DNA of 64,000 bases from Flavobacteriaceae bacterium GSB9 (GCA_022749295.1 CP062007.1:62001-126000), one strand, 5' to 3'. Shown: positions 42,773 to 51,836, counted from the stretch's first letter. Numbers and translations: made by a program. Notes: generated by a model from the sequence alone, not told the origin.

Positions 42773-43821
42773 AAAAAGTATTATTGATAGAAGATGATGT
42801 TATCTTACGTGAAAATACCGCAGAACTACTGGAACTCTCAGGTTATCAGTTAATCACGGCTCCCAATGGTAAGGCTGGGGTAGAAGCAGCTAAAGCCAAT
42901 TTACCCAACATTGTTGTGTGTGATATTATGATGCCTGAGCTTGATGGTTATGGTGTTTTGGAAGAATTGGCTAAAAACGAAAACACCAAACATATCCCTT
43001 TTATCTTTTTATCGGCCAAAACAGAACGCAAAGACGTTAGAAAAGGTATGGATTTAGGTGCAGACGATTATATAACAAAGCCATTTGAAGAAGAAGAGCT
43101 GATAAGTGCTATAGAAAGCCGGTTGGCAAAAGCAATGATTTTAAGGGAAAGCAATGATGCCAATTCGGAAGTAGAGCAAGAACAGGATGATGAACTTAGA
43201 ACATTAAACGATTTAAAAAACTTTTTTGATGATAATGGTAAGGAAATCAGTTATAGTAGGGGCGAGGTAATATATGAAGAAGGTCAGCATTCAAACAATA
43301 TTTATTTAATTTCTAAAGGCTTGGTAAAATGTCACAGGTTAGACGAAAAAGGAAAAGACCTAACCACGGCACTCTATAAAGAAGACGACCTTTTTGGTTA
43401 TACCTCCTTTACCCAAAATACAATATATCAAGAAACTGCCGCCGCTGTAGAAGACTCTACGTTAATGGCACTGTCAAAAAATGACCTTAAAGATGTGCTC
43501 AATACTAATCATACGGTCACTTTAGAGCTTATTCAGCTGTTGACCGACGACCTAATACACGTTAAAGACCAATTGTTAGAAATGGCCTATAGTTCCGTAA
43601 AGCGAAGAACAGCTTCAACGATATTGAAGTTTGCCGAAAAACTCAACAGAAAACCAGATGAAGCCATTAGGATTTCCAGAAACGATTTGGCCAGTGTTGC
43701 TGGTGTGGCCATTGAAAGTTTAATTAGAACGCTTTCTAGTTTTAAGGATATGGGGCTTATTGAAATTGAAGGCAGAAACATAAGAATCCTAGATATTAAC
43801 AAGCTGGAAGAAATAAGCTAG
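42769..43821 (+). CDS. Response regulator fused to a Crp/Fnr-type DNA-binding module
   Basis: A 350-residue protein. The receiver domain (residues 1-120) has phospho-acceptor Asp52 (VVCDIMMPELDG) and Lys104. A short acidic linker follows, then a Crp-type cyclic-nucleotide-fold domain (about 155-260) with a C-terminal winged helix (about 275-345). The recognition helix carries IESLIR, in which Glu316 and Arg320 occupy the positions that in FNR and CRP contact the TGA/TCA half-sites. No cluster-forming Cys set is present. It is translationally coupled (4-bp overlap) to the kinase upstream, so phosphorylation probably controls binding. A rare domain pairing that I recall from Bacteroidota. Confidence 0.92.
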   Translation: MKKVLLIEDDVILRENTAELLELSGYQLITAPNGKAGVEAAKANLPNIVVCDIMMPELDGYGVLEELAKNENTKHIPFIFLSAKTERKDVRKGMDLGADDYITKPFEEEELISAIESRLAKAMILRESNDANSEVEQEQDDELRTLNDLKNFFDDNGKEISYSRGEVIYEEGQHSNNIYLISKGLVKCHRLDEKGKDLTTALYKEDDLFGYTSFTQNTIYQETAAAVEDSTLMALSKNDLKDVLNTNHTVTLELIQLLTDDLIHVKDQLLEMAYSSVKRRTASTILKFAEKLNRKPDEAIRISRNDLASVAGVAIESLIRTLSSFKDMGLIEIEGRNIRILDINKLEEIS

Positions 43822-43843
43822 GAGCCCTAAAGGTGGCCGAATT

Positions 43844-43887
43844 ATGATTTTGGTCATATTTCATTATACATCATGCTTTTACCTTTG
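43844..43887 (+). promoter_or_regulatory. Promoter of the second usp gene with FNR-type operator
   Basis: The palindrome ATGATTTTGGTCAT (43844-43857; core TGATTTTGGTCA) is followed by the perfect -7 box TACCTTTG (43880-43887), again with 29.5 nt from centre to box. The usp ATG lies 20 nt further on. Confidence 0.75.
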
Positions 43888-43906
43888 TCCCAAGAAGACA
43901 AAGCGC

Positions 43907-44746
43907 ATGAAGAATATTTTGATACCTACTGATTTTTCGGAAAATTCATGGAATGCTATCGTATACGCACTCCAGTTTTTTGATCAGTCGCCGTGTAATT
44001 TTTATTTGTTGCATGTAAATACGGTTCGTACTCTCGATACGGCCGAAAATGAATACATGCAAAATAGTGGCATGACTTCAAAAATGCTTACCAAACCTTC
44101 TAAAGTTTTTTTACTGGAAACGGTTAGCAGAATTAAGGAGAGTTTTTCTGAAATTCCCAACCATAGGTTTTTTACAATTTCAGACCACAATAACCTTATC
44201 GATTCTATGCGCGAGCAGGTTGCTCAGCACAAGATTGATTTTATTGTAATGGGAACCAAAGGTGAATCTGGAGTTAATAGGCTGGCTATTGGATCGAATG
44301 CCGGAAATGTAATTACAAAGGTAAAGTGCACAACTTTGGTGGTTCCAGAAAACGCCAAGTATGTTGAACCTAAAGAAATTGCATTTCCTACCGATTTCTC
44401 GATTTTTTACCATCCTGATATTTTGCAGCCCATTATAGATATTATTGACCAAAGTAAGAGCGAATTAAGCATACTTAATGTTAATAAAAGTAAATTAGGC
44501 TTGAATAAAGACCAACAACGAAATAAGGAATATTTAGACGACTATTTTTCGAACTACAAGCATAGTTTTCACTTTTTAACCGATCAGTATATCGAGAATG
44601 CCGTGCAGCAGTTTGTAGACTCTAAGGGTGTAAATTTAATAGCTATGTTGGCCAAAAATTTAAATTATTTTCAACGTATTTTATTTCATCCAGCAGTAAA
44701 TAAAATTAGTTATTACAAAGATGTGCCTTTTTTGGTATTGCATTAA
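43907..44746 (+). CDS. Universal stress protein (tandem Usp domains)
   Basis: A 279-residue protein starting MKNILIPTDFSENSWNAIVY. The frame continues 21 codons upstream, but those codons lie inside the promoter, so I chose the ATG at 43907. The first Usp domain (1-145) keeps the nucleotide loop GTKGESGVNRLAIGSNAGNV. The second (about 150-279) is more divergent and lacks a clear glycine-rich loop. It sits between the receiver-Crp gene and the FNR-like gene and has its own FNR-type promoter. It parallels the hemN-linked usp at 26476. Confidence 0.9.
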   Translation: MKNILIPTDFSENSWNAIVYALQFFDQSPCNFYLLHVNTVRTLDTAENEYMQNSGMTSKMLTKPSKVFLLETVSRIKESFSEIPNHRFFTISDHNNLIDSMREQVAQHKIDFIVMGTKGESGVNRLAIGSNAGNVITKVKCTTLVVPENAKYVEPKEIAFPTDFSIFYHPDILQPIIDIIDQSKSELSILNVNKSKLGLNKDQQRNKEYLDDYFSNYKHSFHFLTDQYIENAVQQFVDSKGVNLIAMLAKNLNYFQRILFHPAVNKISYYKDVPFLVLH

Positions 44747-44797
44747 AAAGCGGAAGTCTTCTTTAATAAATTTATAAATTTTCAACTTCATCAGGGT

Positions 44798-45475
44798 ATG
44801 GGAAAATGCGAACATTGTATCATTAAACAGTTTAACGCTTTAAAATCATTAACCAAAGCCGAGTTGGTACGTATTTCTGCGTGCAAAACAACCAAAACCA
44901 TTAAAAAGGGCGAGGTTATTTTTGAAGAGGGCGAGGTATTGAATGGTGTGTATTGCATAAAAGATGGTATTTGCAAACTTTCAAAATTAAGCGAAAACGG
45001 AAAAGACCAAATTGTAAAAATGGTTGTAAAGGGTGAATTGCTGGGGCAGCGTTCGCTAATTTCCGGTGAAAGCTCAAATTTACAAGCTGTAGCATTGAAC
45101 GATATGGAAGTTTGTTTTATACCTAAAAGTGAAATCATTGCAGATTTACAGAAAAACCCAAAATTTTCGTTTGATGTTTTGCAGGAAATGGCAAGGGATT
45201 TAAAACAGTCTGATGATTTTATAGTCAACATGGCGCAAAAATCGGTTAGACAGCGTTTGGCCGAAACCTTAATTTATATACACGATAGCTTTGGTGTAAA
45301 CCCAGATAATACACTAAGCATATTACTATCAAGAGAAGACTATGCCAATATTGTGGGTACTGCTACCGAATCTGCAATTCGTGTACTATCGCAGTTCAAA
45401 AAAGAAGGGCTTGTTTCTACTACAGGAAAACATATTAAAATTAAAAACTTAGAAGGTTTAAAGCAAGCCAAGTAA
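44798..45475 (+). CDS. FNR-like transcriptional regulator
   Basis: A 225-residue Crp/Fnr protein. The N-terminus MGKCEHCIIKQFNALKSLT aligns with the FNR cluster-binding loop. Cys4 and Cys7 match FNR Cys20 and Cys23, and Cys106 (MEVCFIP) matches FNR Cys122 (MVCEIP), but the equivalent of FNR Cys29 is Asn13. The effector domain (about 25-130) and dimerisation helix precede the winged helix, whose recognition helix carries ATESAIR (Glu191, Arg195). This is near-identical to the receiver-Crp protein. A variant iron-sulfur oxygen sensor is plausible. It lies 51 bp after the usp gene; no FNR-type site was found in front of it. Confidence 0.88.
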   Translation: MGKCEHCIIKQFNALKSLTKAELVRISACKTTKTIKKGEVIFEEGEVLNGVYCIKDGICKLSKLSENGKDQIVKMVVKGELLGQRSLISGESSNLQAVALNDMEVCFIPKSEIIADLQKNPKFSFDVLQEMARDLKQSDDFIVNMAQKSVRQRLAETLIYIHDSFGVNPDNTLSILLSREDYANIVGTATESAIRVLSQFKKEGLVSTTGKHIKIKNLEGLKQAK

Positions 45476-45565
45476 AAAAACTATTTATGTAACTTTCTGT
45501 GGCATAAATAAATCTAATGGTATTTGTTTTTCGAGTTGTATAAAAAATAGTAATTTTATACAGCT

Positions 45566-46693
45566 ATGAAACAAACATACACACTCAAAAAAGGATTTGT
45601 TTTTAAAAGCTATCAAGCACCAAATCAATCGCCTTTCGATAAACTTTTCGAAATATTCAAGGAGTTGATAACCCACACTTCGGGTGATTTTGATGAGGCT
45701 ATCGACTGGCTTCGCGAGTTGGATAAAGAATATAGCTTAACTACGCCGGAATACACTATTGACGATTTTATTGAAGACCTCAAAAAGAAAGGTTACCTGC
45801 GAGAAGAAATAGACCTCGATGGCAATGGCGGTTTGGCAATTACCGCTAAAACTGAACGAGCCATTCGCCAACAGGCACTCGACCAAATATTTGGTAAAAT
45901 AAAACGCAGTGGTCAAGGTAATCACAGAAGCAAAAACCTGGGCGTAGGCGATGAACGTACGGGAGATTTTAGGAATTATCAATTTGGGGATGCCTTGGAT
46001 AGGGTTTCTATGACCGAAAGTTTAAAAAACGCACAAATAAATCATGGTATTTCCGATTTTACACTATCCGAAAATGATTTAGTCGTAGAGGAAACCCTCC
46101 ATAAATCTCAAATGAGTACCGTTTTAATGATTGATATCAGCCATAGCATGATACTTTATGGCGAAGATAGAATTACACCCGCCAAAAAAGTAGCTATGGC
46201 GTTAGCAGAACTTATCACAACACGTTACCCAAAAGATACCCTAGACATATTGGTGTTTGGTAATGATGCTTGGCAAATAGAAATAAAAGATTTACCCTAT
46301 TTAAAAGTGGGGCCTTATCACACTAATACGGTTGCTGGTTTAGAATTGGCAATGGATTTACTTCGGCGAAAGCGAAACACCAATAAGCAAATTTTTATGA
46401 TTACCGATGGTAAGCCCAGTTGCTTGTGTTTGCCAAATGGAGAATATTATAAGGATAGTTTTGGTCTAAATCCAAAAATTACCGGTAAATGTTATATGAT
46501 GGCGCAGCAGGCCAGAAAGTTACACATTCCAATCACAACATTCATGATAGCCAAAGACCCTTACCTTATGCAATTTGTACGGGAGTTTTCATATGCCAAT
46601 CAAGGCAAAGCATTTTACACAGGATTAAAGGGCTTAGGAGAAATGATTTTTGAAGATTACGAATCCAATAGAAAAAAGCGTATTAGAGGGTAA
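45566..46693 (+). CDS. VWA-domain protein (CoxE-like) of a MoxR-VWA pair
   Basis: A 375-residue protein. Residues about 180-350 form a von Willebrand A domain with an intact metal-ion-dependent adhesion site (MIDISHSMI for DxSxS, then TNTVAG and MITDGKP). The first 170 residues are charged and helical, with no recognised domain. VWA proteins of this type cooperate with MoxR AAA ATPases in assembling or activating metalloenzymes and complexes. The AAA partner follows 80 bp downstream. Location beside the cco/FNR cluster allows, but does not prove, a role in respiration. Confidence 0.85.
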   Translation: MKQTYTLKKGFVFKSYQAPNQSPFDKLFEIFKELITHTSGDFDEAIDWLRELDKEYSLTTPEYTIDDFIEDLKKKGYLREEIDLDGNGGLAITAKTERAIRQQALDQIFGKIKRSGQGNHRSKNLGVGDERTGDFRNYQFGDALDRVSMTESLKNAQINHGISDFTLSENDLVVEETLHKSQMSTVLMIDISHSMILYGEDRITPAKKVAMALAELITTRYPKDTLDILVFGNDAWQIEIKDLPYLKVGPYHTNTVAGLELAMDLLRRKRNTNKQIFMITDGKPSCLCLPNGEYYKDSFGLNPKITGKCYMMAQQARKLHIPITTFMIAKDPYLMQFVREFSYANQGKAFYTGLKGLGEMIFEDYESNRKKRIRG

Positions 46694-46773
46694 TTCAGAA
46701 TAAGAATTCAAGTTTAAAATCAAGAAGTTATTACATCGAGCGTTGTCGAGATGTCCCAATAATTAAAAAAAAT

Positions 46774-48240
46774 ATGAAAATAGAAACAATAAAAACCTTT
46801 GGTGATTTAAAAAAGTCAGGTTACCAAAGTAAATCGATAAAGGATGAATTGCGAGACAATTTAATCCAAAAAATTAAAAACAAAGAAACCACATTCAAAG
46901 GCGTACATGGTTACGAAAACACTGTAATTCCAGAGTTGGAACGTGCTATACTATCGCGCCATAACATCAATCTTTTAGGGCTACGCGGACAGGCAAAAAC
47001 AAGGTTAGCACGTTTAATGCTGAATTTGTTAGATGAGTATATCCCATATGTACAAGGTTCGGAAATTAATGATGACCCCTTTTCGCCAATTTCCCGTTAT
47101 GCAAAAAACTTACTAAAAGAAAAGGAAGACAACACGCCAATTGCATGGTTGCATAGAAGTGAACGATTTGCCGAAAAACTGGCCACTCCAGATGTTACCG
47201 TTGCTGATATTATAGGTGATGTCGATCCTATAAAAGCGGCCAATTTAAAATTAAGTTATGCCGATGATAGGGTGATTCACTACGGGATGATACCCAGAGC
47301 TAACCGCTGTATTTTTGTTATTAATGAATTGCCTGATCTACAAGCTCGTATACAAGTCGCACTATTTAATATTTTACAGGAGGGTGATATCCAAATTCGA
47401 GGATTTAAATTGCGTTTGCCTCTCGACATCCAATTTTTGTTTACAGCAAATCCAGAAGACTACACTAATAGAGGTAGTATTGTGACGCCTTTAAAAGATA
47501 GAATTGGCTCGCAAATTTTAACGCACTATCCTGTAAATATTGAAACAGCCAAGCTGATTACCCAACAGGAAGCTAAATTGGTTGAAAGCCAAAAGACAGG
47601 AGTGAAGGTTCCTGATTTGGCCAGAGACCTATTAGAACAAATTGTTTTTGAAGCCAGAAAGAGTGAGTACATCGATGTAAAAAGTGGTGTGAGCGCCCGT
47701 TTAAGTATTACAGCATTGGAAAACCTGTTGAGTACTGCCGAGCGACGTGCACTCCTGAGTGGAGATTCAGAAACAACGGTAAGGCTTTCAGATTTTATAG
47801 GTATTATTCCTTCCATTACCGGCAAGGTTGAGTTGGTTTACGAAGGTGAGCAAGAGGGTGCGGTAGTCGTAGCGCAAAACTTAATTGGAGAAGCTGTTAA
47901 AAGTTTGTTCCCTAGTATGTTTCCTAAAATTGAAAAACTCCAAAAGCAAAATGAAGAAAGCCCTTATGATGAGGTTGTTTCGTGGTTTTTCAACCATCAA
48001 GAAGGTTTTGAACTTCTAGACGATTTAAGCGATAAGGAGTACAAAAGCCTTTTAACATCCATTACGCCTTTAACCGTTTTGTTAAATGAGTTTCAGCCCA
48101 ATGTTTCAGAACATGATAATTGCTTTGTTAGGGAATTTGTGCTTTGGGGGCTAGTTGAATTTAAACTCTTAAGTAAACACAGATTTTCTGAAGGAACCCA
48201 ATTTAAAGATCCTTACGGAAGTTTTATTAGCGGCATTTAG
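46774..48240 (+). CDS. MoxR/Mg-chelatase-like AAA ATPase
   Basis: A 488-residue AAA+ protein. Walker A is the variant LLGLRGQAKTRLARLML (about residues 68-84), and Walker B is IFVINELPDL near residue 190. The sensor and arginine-finger region follows, with LDIQFLFTANPEDYTNRGSI and PLKDRIGSQI. A C-terminal extension of about 100 residues is unique to this subgroup. It resembles the ChlI/BchI branch. Together with the upstream VWA protein it forms a chaperone-like pair, with unknown client. Confidence 0.88.
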   Translation: MKIETIKTFGDLKKSGYQSKSIKDELRDNLIQKIKNKETTFKGVHGYENTVIPELERAILSRHNINLLGLRGQAKTRLARLMLNLLDEYIPYVQGSEINDDPFSPISRYAKNLLKEKEDNTPIAWLHRSERFAEKLATPDVTVADIIGDVDPIKAANLKLSYADDRVIHYGMIPRANRCIFVINELPDLQARIQVALFNILQEGDIQIRGFKLRLPLDIQFLFTANPEDYTNRGSIVTPLKDRIGSQILTHYPVNIETAKLITQQEAKLVESQKTGVKVPDLARDLLEQIVFEARKSEYIDVKSGVSARLSITALENLLSTAERRALLSGDSETTVRLSDFIGIIPSITGKVELVYEGEQEGAVVVAQNLIGEAVKSLFPSMFPKIEKLQKQNEESPYDEVVSWFFNHQEGFELLDDLSDKEYKSLLTSITPLTVLLNEFQPNVSEHDNCFVREFVLWGLVEFKLLSKHRFSEGTQFKDPYGSFISGI

Positions 48241-48449
48241 TGCATTTTCAATTTACAACTTAAACCCGGTAAAATTTTTAAATCCATATTTAAAACAATC
48301 TTATTTTTTTGTTCTAGCAAAAAATAATCTGCATGCTTAAAAATGTAGGTTTTGGCGTAATTTTTCCATATATTAAGCCAATAAACGCAGTTTTTTTGAT
48401 GGTTTTTGAGCAAAAACGTCGAAAAATTTAAAAAGAAGGTTTTTAACAT

Positions 48450-50534
48450 ATGGATAAAGATTTAGTGAAAAAGAGCCCTATAAAGCTCTTATCATTTGAT
48501 ATTGATAATACATTAATTGAATTTCACACCCTAAAAGGTAATTTTACCAAAATTTGGAATAAATACAAGCATGATTCTAACGTCCTGCTAACCTATAACA
48601 CTGGGCGTCTTGTGGATGATGTTAAAAACCTCATAAAAAAGGGCGTCTTACCAGAACCTGATTATATAATTTCAGGGGTCGGTACACATATATACGATTA
48701 TCCAAATCAATGTGTTGTAAAGGAGTTTAACGATGTATTGGATGATGGTTGGGATATTGCAGCTGTAGAGAATATTATTCAAAGTATAAACCACCCCATT
48801 AGCGAACAGCCCTCAAGATTTCAGCATTCATATAAGAGAAGTTACTTTTTTTATGATGCCACACCAGATCTTATTGACGGCATAGAAAAAGATTTTGCCA
48901 ACGCCAATATGCACATCAATGTAGTCTATTCAGGTGAGAAATTTTTAGATATTTTGCCCAAATATGCCAATAAAGGAAACGCTTTACAGTGGTTGCTTAA
49001 AAAATTAGATATAAAGACCAATGAAACACTTGTAGCTGGAGATAGTGGTAACGATTCGGCAATGTTCGATCTTCAGGATATAAAGGGTATTGTTGTAGCC
49101 AATGCCCATGAAGAACTGTATAAGTTCACTAAATACAGACAAATATACCATGCAGAAGGCGAGCATAGCAACGGTGTTATTGAGGGGTTGGTATATTATG
49201 GTGTTTTGCCAAATGAAGCACTTGTGGCTATGGAGAAAGACCATTCCGAGGACTTCATCATTCAACAGGAATTAAATACCATCGCTCTTGAGGATGAGGA
49301 TGAAAAAATAGCATTAATCAAAGAGGGCTACAAAAAGGCAATAGAGGCTTTAAAGAAAAACATTACGCCTTTGGGTTTTTCGGCCTGTTCTATAAAAGAT
49401 AATGTGCCTAGTGGTACTGATGAAAACTATCACAGTGTATGGGCAAGAGATGGTGCTATAACTGTTATTGGGTCGCTTCCGTTAATTAGGGATAAAGAAA
49501 TTCATAAATGTCAGCGACAAACTTTAATTACGTTGTTTGAGCACATTTCACGTAACGGACAAATACCGTCAAATGTTAGAATTAAAGATAACGTGCCAGA
49601 TTATTCGGGAGTTGGAGGTATCTGCTCGATTGATAGTGGAATTTGGGTGGTTATTGCATTCTATGAATACGTAAATGTAACCAAGGATATTGATTTCCTT
49701 CGTAAATATATTTCGGATATTAAAGAAACCATGCGTTGGTTAGGTGCGCACGACAGTAATAACGATGCGCTTTTAGAAATACCCGAAGCAGGAGATTGGA
49801 CAGATTTATTCGGTGGTAGTTATAATATCCTTTACGATGAAATTCTGTGGTACCGAGCCAATGTGTGTTTTGGGCGAATGCTTGAAATGTTGGGTCAATA
49901 TGAAGAAGCAGGGGAGTATATCAGGTGGTCTCAAGTTATTAAAAAAGAAATTTTACAAAACTTTTGGCCATCCACCCAACAGAAACTTTTTCAATCGGTT
50001 TCGTTTGCCGAACGACAATTTACGTTAGGCGATACCTCATATTTAATAGCACAAACTACACCTTTCGATTTTAGTTGGCGTTGTGATGTGTTTGGTAATG
50101 TATTGGCCTTTTTGCACGGCACCGTTGATGCCGAAAAAGCACACCAAACTTTTAAATTTATGTTGGGCGTTGGAGTAAATGATCCCTTTCCAGTGTCAAA
50201 TGTCTATCCCGTGGTAACACCAGGAGATCCAGATTGGAGACCCTATTATACAGTTAACCTGTTAAACTTGCCAAACCATTATCACAACGGTGGTATTTGG
50301 CCATTTGTGGGAGGCTTTTGGGTGAAGTTTATAAATAAACTAGGTCTTAAAGATGTGGCCGTTTCTGAGCTCCATAAATTGGCACTTATAAATAAAGAAG
50401 GTCTAACCGAAGAATGGGAATTCACCGAATGGGCCCATGGTACTACAGGTAAGGCCATGGGTAAAGCTTACCAGGCTTGGTCTGCTGCACAGTATATTTC
50501 TGCTTGCCATCATTTAAAAATAATTAATAAATAA
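48450..50534 (+). CDS. Fusion: HAD sucrose/mannosylfructose-phosphate phosphatase and GH100-like glycosidase
   Basis: A 694-residue two-domain protein. Residues about 10-258 are a HAD-IIB phosphatase of the sucrose-6-phosphatase type: SFDIDNTLI (nucleophile Asp17, Asp19), TGRLVDDV, PDYIISGVGTHIYDY, KGNALQWLL and AGDSGNDSAM. Residues about 285-694 are an (alpha/alpha)6 glycosidase like GH100 invertases. It has VWARDGAIT, SIDSGIW (Asp395 at the catalytic-acid position) and, near the end, EWEFTEWAHG (Glu660 at the nucleophile/base position), followed by GKAYQAWSAAQYI as in GH100. The fusion joins a product-forming and a product-splitting activity. It is followed 15 bp later by the matching GT4 synthase. 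The exact sugar is not determined. Confidence 0.82.
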   Translation: MDKDLVKKSPIKLLSFDIDNTLIEFHTLKGNFTKIWNKYKHDSNVLLTYNTGRLVDDVKNLIKKGVLPEPDYIISGVGTHIYDYPNQCVVKEFNDVLDDGWDIAAVENIIQSINHPISEQPSRFQHSYKRSYFFYDATPDLIDGIEKDFANANMHINVVYSGEKFLDILPKYANKGNALQWLLKKLDIKTNETLVAGDSGNDSAMFDLQDIKGIVVANAHEELYKFTKYRQIYHAEGEHSNGVIEGLVYYGVLPNEALVAMEKDHSEDFIIQQELNTIALEDEDEKIALIKEGYKKAIEALKKNITPLGFSACSIKDNVPSGTDENYHSVWARDGAITVIGSLPLIRDKEIHKCQRQTLITLFEHISRNGQIPSNVRIKDNVPDYSGVGGICSIDSGIWVVIAFYEYVNVTKDIDFLRKYISDIKETMRWLGAHDSNNDALLEIPEAGDWTDLFGGSYNILYDEILWYRANVCFGRMLEMLGQYEEAGEYIRWSQVIKKEILQNFWPSTQQKLFQSVSFAERQFTLGDTSYLIAQTTPFDFSWRCDVFGNVLAFLHGTVDAEKAHQTFKFMLGVGVNDPFPVSNVYPVVTPGDPDWRPYYTVNLLNLPNHYHNGGIWPFVGGFWVKFINKLGLKDVAVSELHKLALINKEGLTEEWEFTEWAHGTTGKAMGKAYQAWSAAQYISACHHLKIINK

Positions 50535-50549
50535 CTAAAATAAAAAACT

Positions 50550-51833
50550 ATGAAATCAATTTTAATGATCTCTTTGCACGGATATGTAGGTGCAAATGCC
50601 GAATTAGGAAAACCAGATACAGGAGGGCAGGTAGTTTATGTTTTAGAGCTTGCAGAGCGATTTAGTAGGTTAGGAAAGCGTGTCGATTTAGTAACCCGTC
50701 AATTTGAGGACCAACCTGAATACGACCACGTAGATGAAAATTATAGTATTTGGCGTATTCCTTTTGGAGGTAAAAAATTCATTAGGAAAGAAGATATGCA
50801 CGATCATCTAAAAAAGTTTGTAACTAACACTTTAGCGGCTATAAAAAAGGAAAACAAAAAGTACGATATTGTTTACAGCCATTATTGGGATGCTGGTTGG
50901 GCAGGACAAAAAATTGCCGAAGAGCTTGGTATTTCCCACGTTCACACCCCCCATTCGCTAGGGTGGTGGAAGCAGCATACCATGGGAAGCGATATGGACG
51001 AAAAGGAAATGGAGAAAAAATACCGTTTTAAAGAGCGTATACGCAAAGAGTATTTTGTTTATCAAATGTGTAATTACGTGATTGCAACCACCTTACCTCA
51101 AGTTGATTTACTTACGCAGCAATATGATGTTTTACCTCGTAATTGTGGTATGATTCCGCCGGGTATTGACGAAAACCGTTTTTATCCGGTACCATCAAAA
51201 GAAAACGATAAAATTCGAGCCAAATATGATATTCATCCCACCGATATTTTGGCATTGGGAAGAATGGCACACAATAAAGGGTATGATTTATTGTTACAGG
51301 CCTTGCCAACTGTATTCGAACTTTGTCCGGAAGCCCGTTTGGTAGCAGCCATTGGCGGAGACCAGTCTGCACAAGATGATAAAGGGGTTGCCGGTTTAAA
51401 AAAATTAGCTGGAGAACTCGGTGTTTCGGATAAAATTACTTGGAAGAATTATGTGGCCGATAAGGATTTGGCCAATGTGTACCGGGCAGCCAATATTTTT
51501 ACCATGCCATCTCGGTACGAACCTTTTGGAATGGTAGCTATTGAAGCAATGGCTTGTGGTACGCCAAGTGTGGTTACGGTTCATGGTGGACTTTACGATT
51601 TAATTGATTTTGGAAATCAAGCGCTTTTTGCCGATCCTCACCGTCCCGTTGAATTTGGAGCTATGATGTCGATGCCATTACAATACCCTAGATTACGAAA
51701 TGAGCTTTCTGTGGAAGGTGCTAGATTTGCTCGTAGAAATTTTGGCTGGACGGGTATTGCAAAACGTATCTTGGCAATATTCAACAGTTCAATTAACCAA
51801 CAATCAATGGAATCAAGTATTTATACAAGTTAA
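50550..51833 (+). CDS. GT4 glycosyltransferase, mannosylfructose-/sucrose-phosphate synthase-like
   Basis: A 427-residue retaining glycosyltransferase. It opens with the sucrose-synthase-type motif SLHGYVGANAELGKPDTGGQ, has HYWDAGWAGQ and HTPHSLGWWK acceptor-side motifs, MIPPGIDENRFYPV, and the donor-site E-x7-E (EPFGMVAIEAMACG). By memory these features match Agrobacterium mannosylfructose-phosphate synthase MfpsA more closely than plant sucrose-phosphate synthase. It would transfer a glycosyl group from GDP- or UDP-sugar to fructose 6-phosphate, after which the adjacent phosphatase domain removes phosphate. The gene ends in a strong terminator that lies inside the convergent gene. Confidence 0.83.
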   Translation: MKSILMISLHGYVGANAELGKPDTGGQVVYVLELAERFSRLGKRVDLVTRQFEDQPEYDHVDENYSIWRIPFGGKKFIRKEDMHDHLKKFVTNTLAAIKKENKKYDIVYSHYWDAGWAGQKIAEELGISHVHTPHSLGWWKQHTMGSDMDEKEMEKKYRFKERIRKEYFVYQMCNYVIATTLPQVDLLTQQYDVLPRNCGMIPPGIDENRFYPVPSKENDKIRAKYDIHPTDILALGRMAHNKGYDLLLQALPTVFELCPEARLVAAIGGDQSAQDDKGVAGLKKLAGELGVSDKITWKNYVADKDLANVYRAANIFTMPSRYEPFGMVAIEAMACGTPSVVTVHGGLYDLIDFGNQALFADPHRPVEFGAMMSMPLQYPRLRNELSVEGARFARRNFGWTGIAKRILAIFNSSINQQSMESSIYTS

Positions 51834-51836
51834 ATA

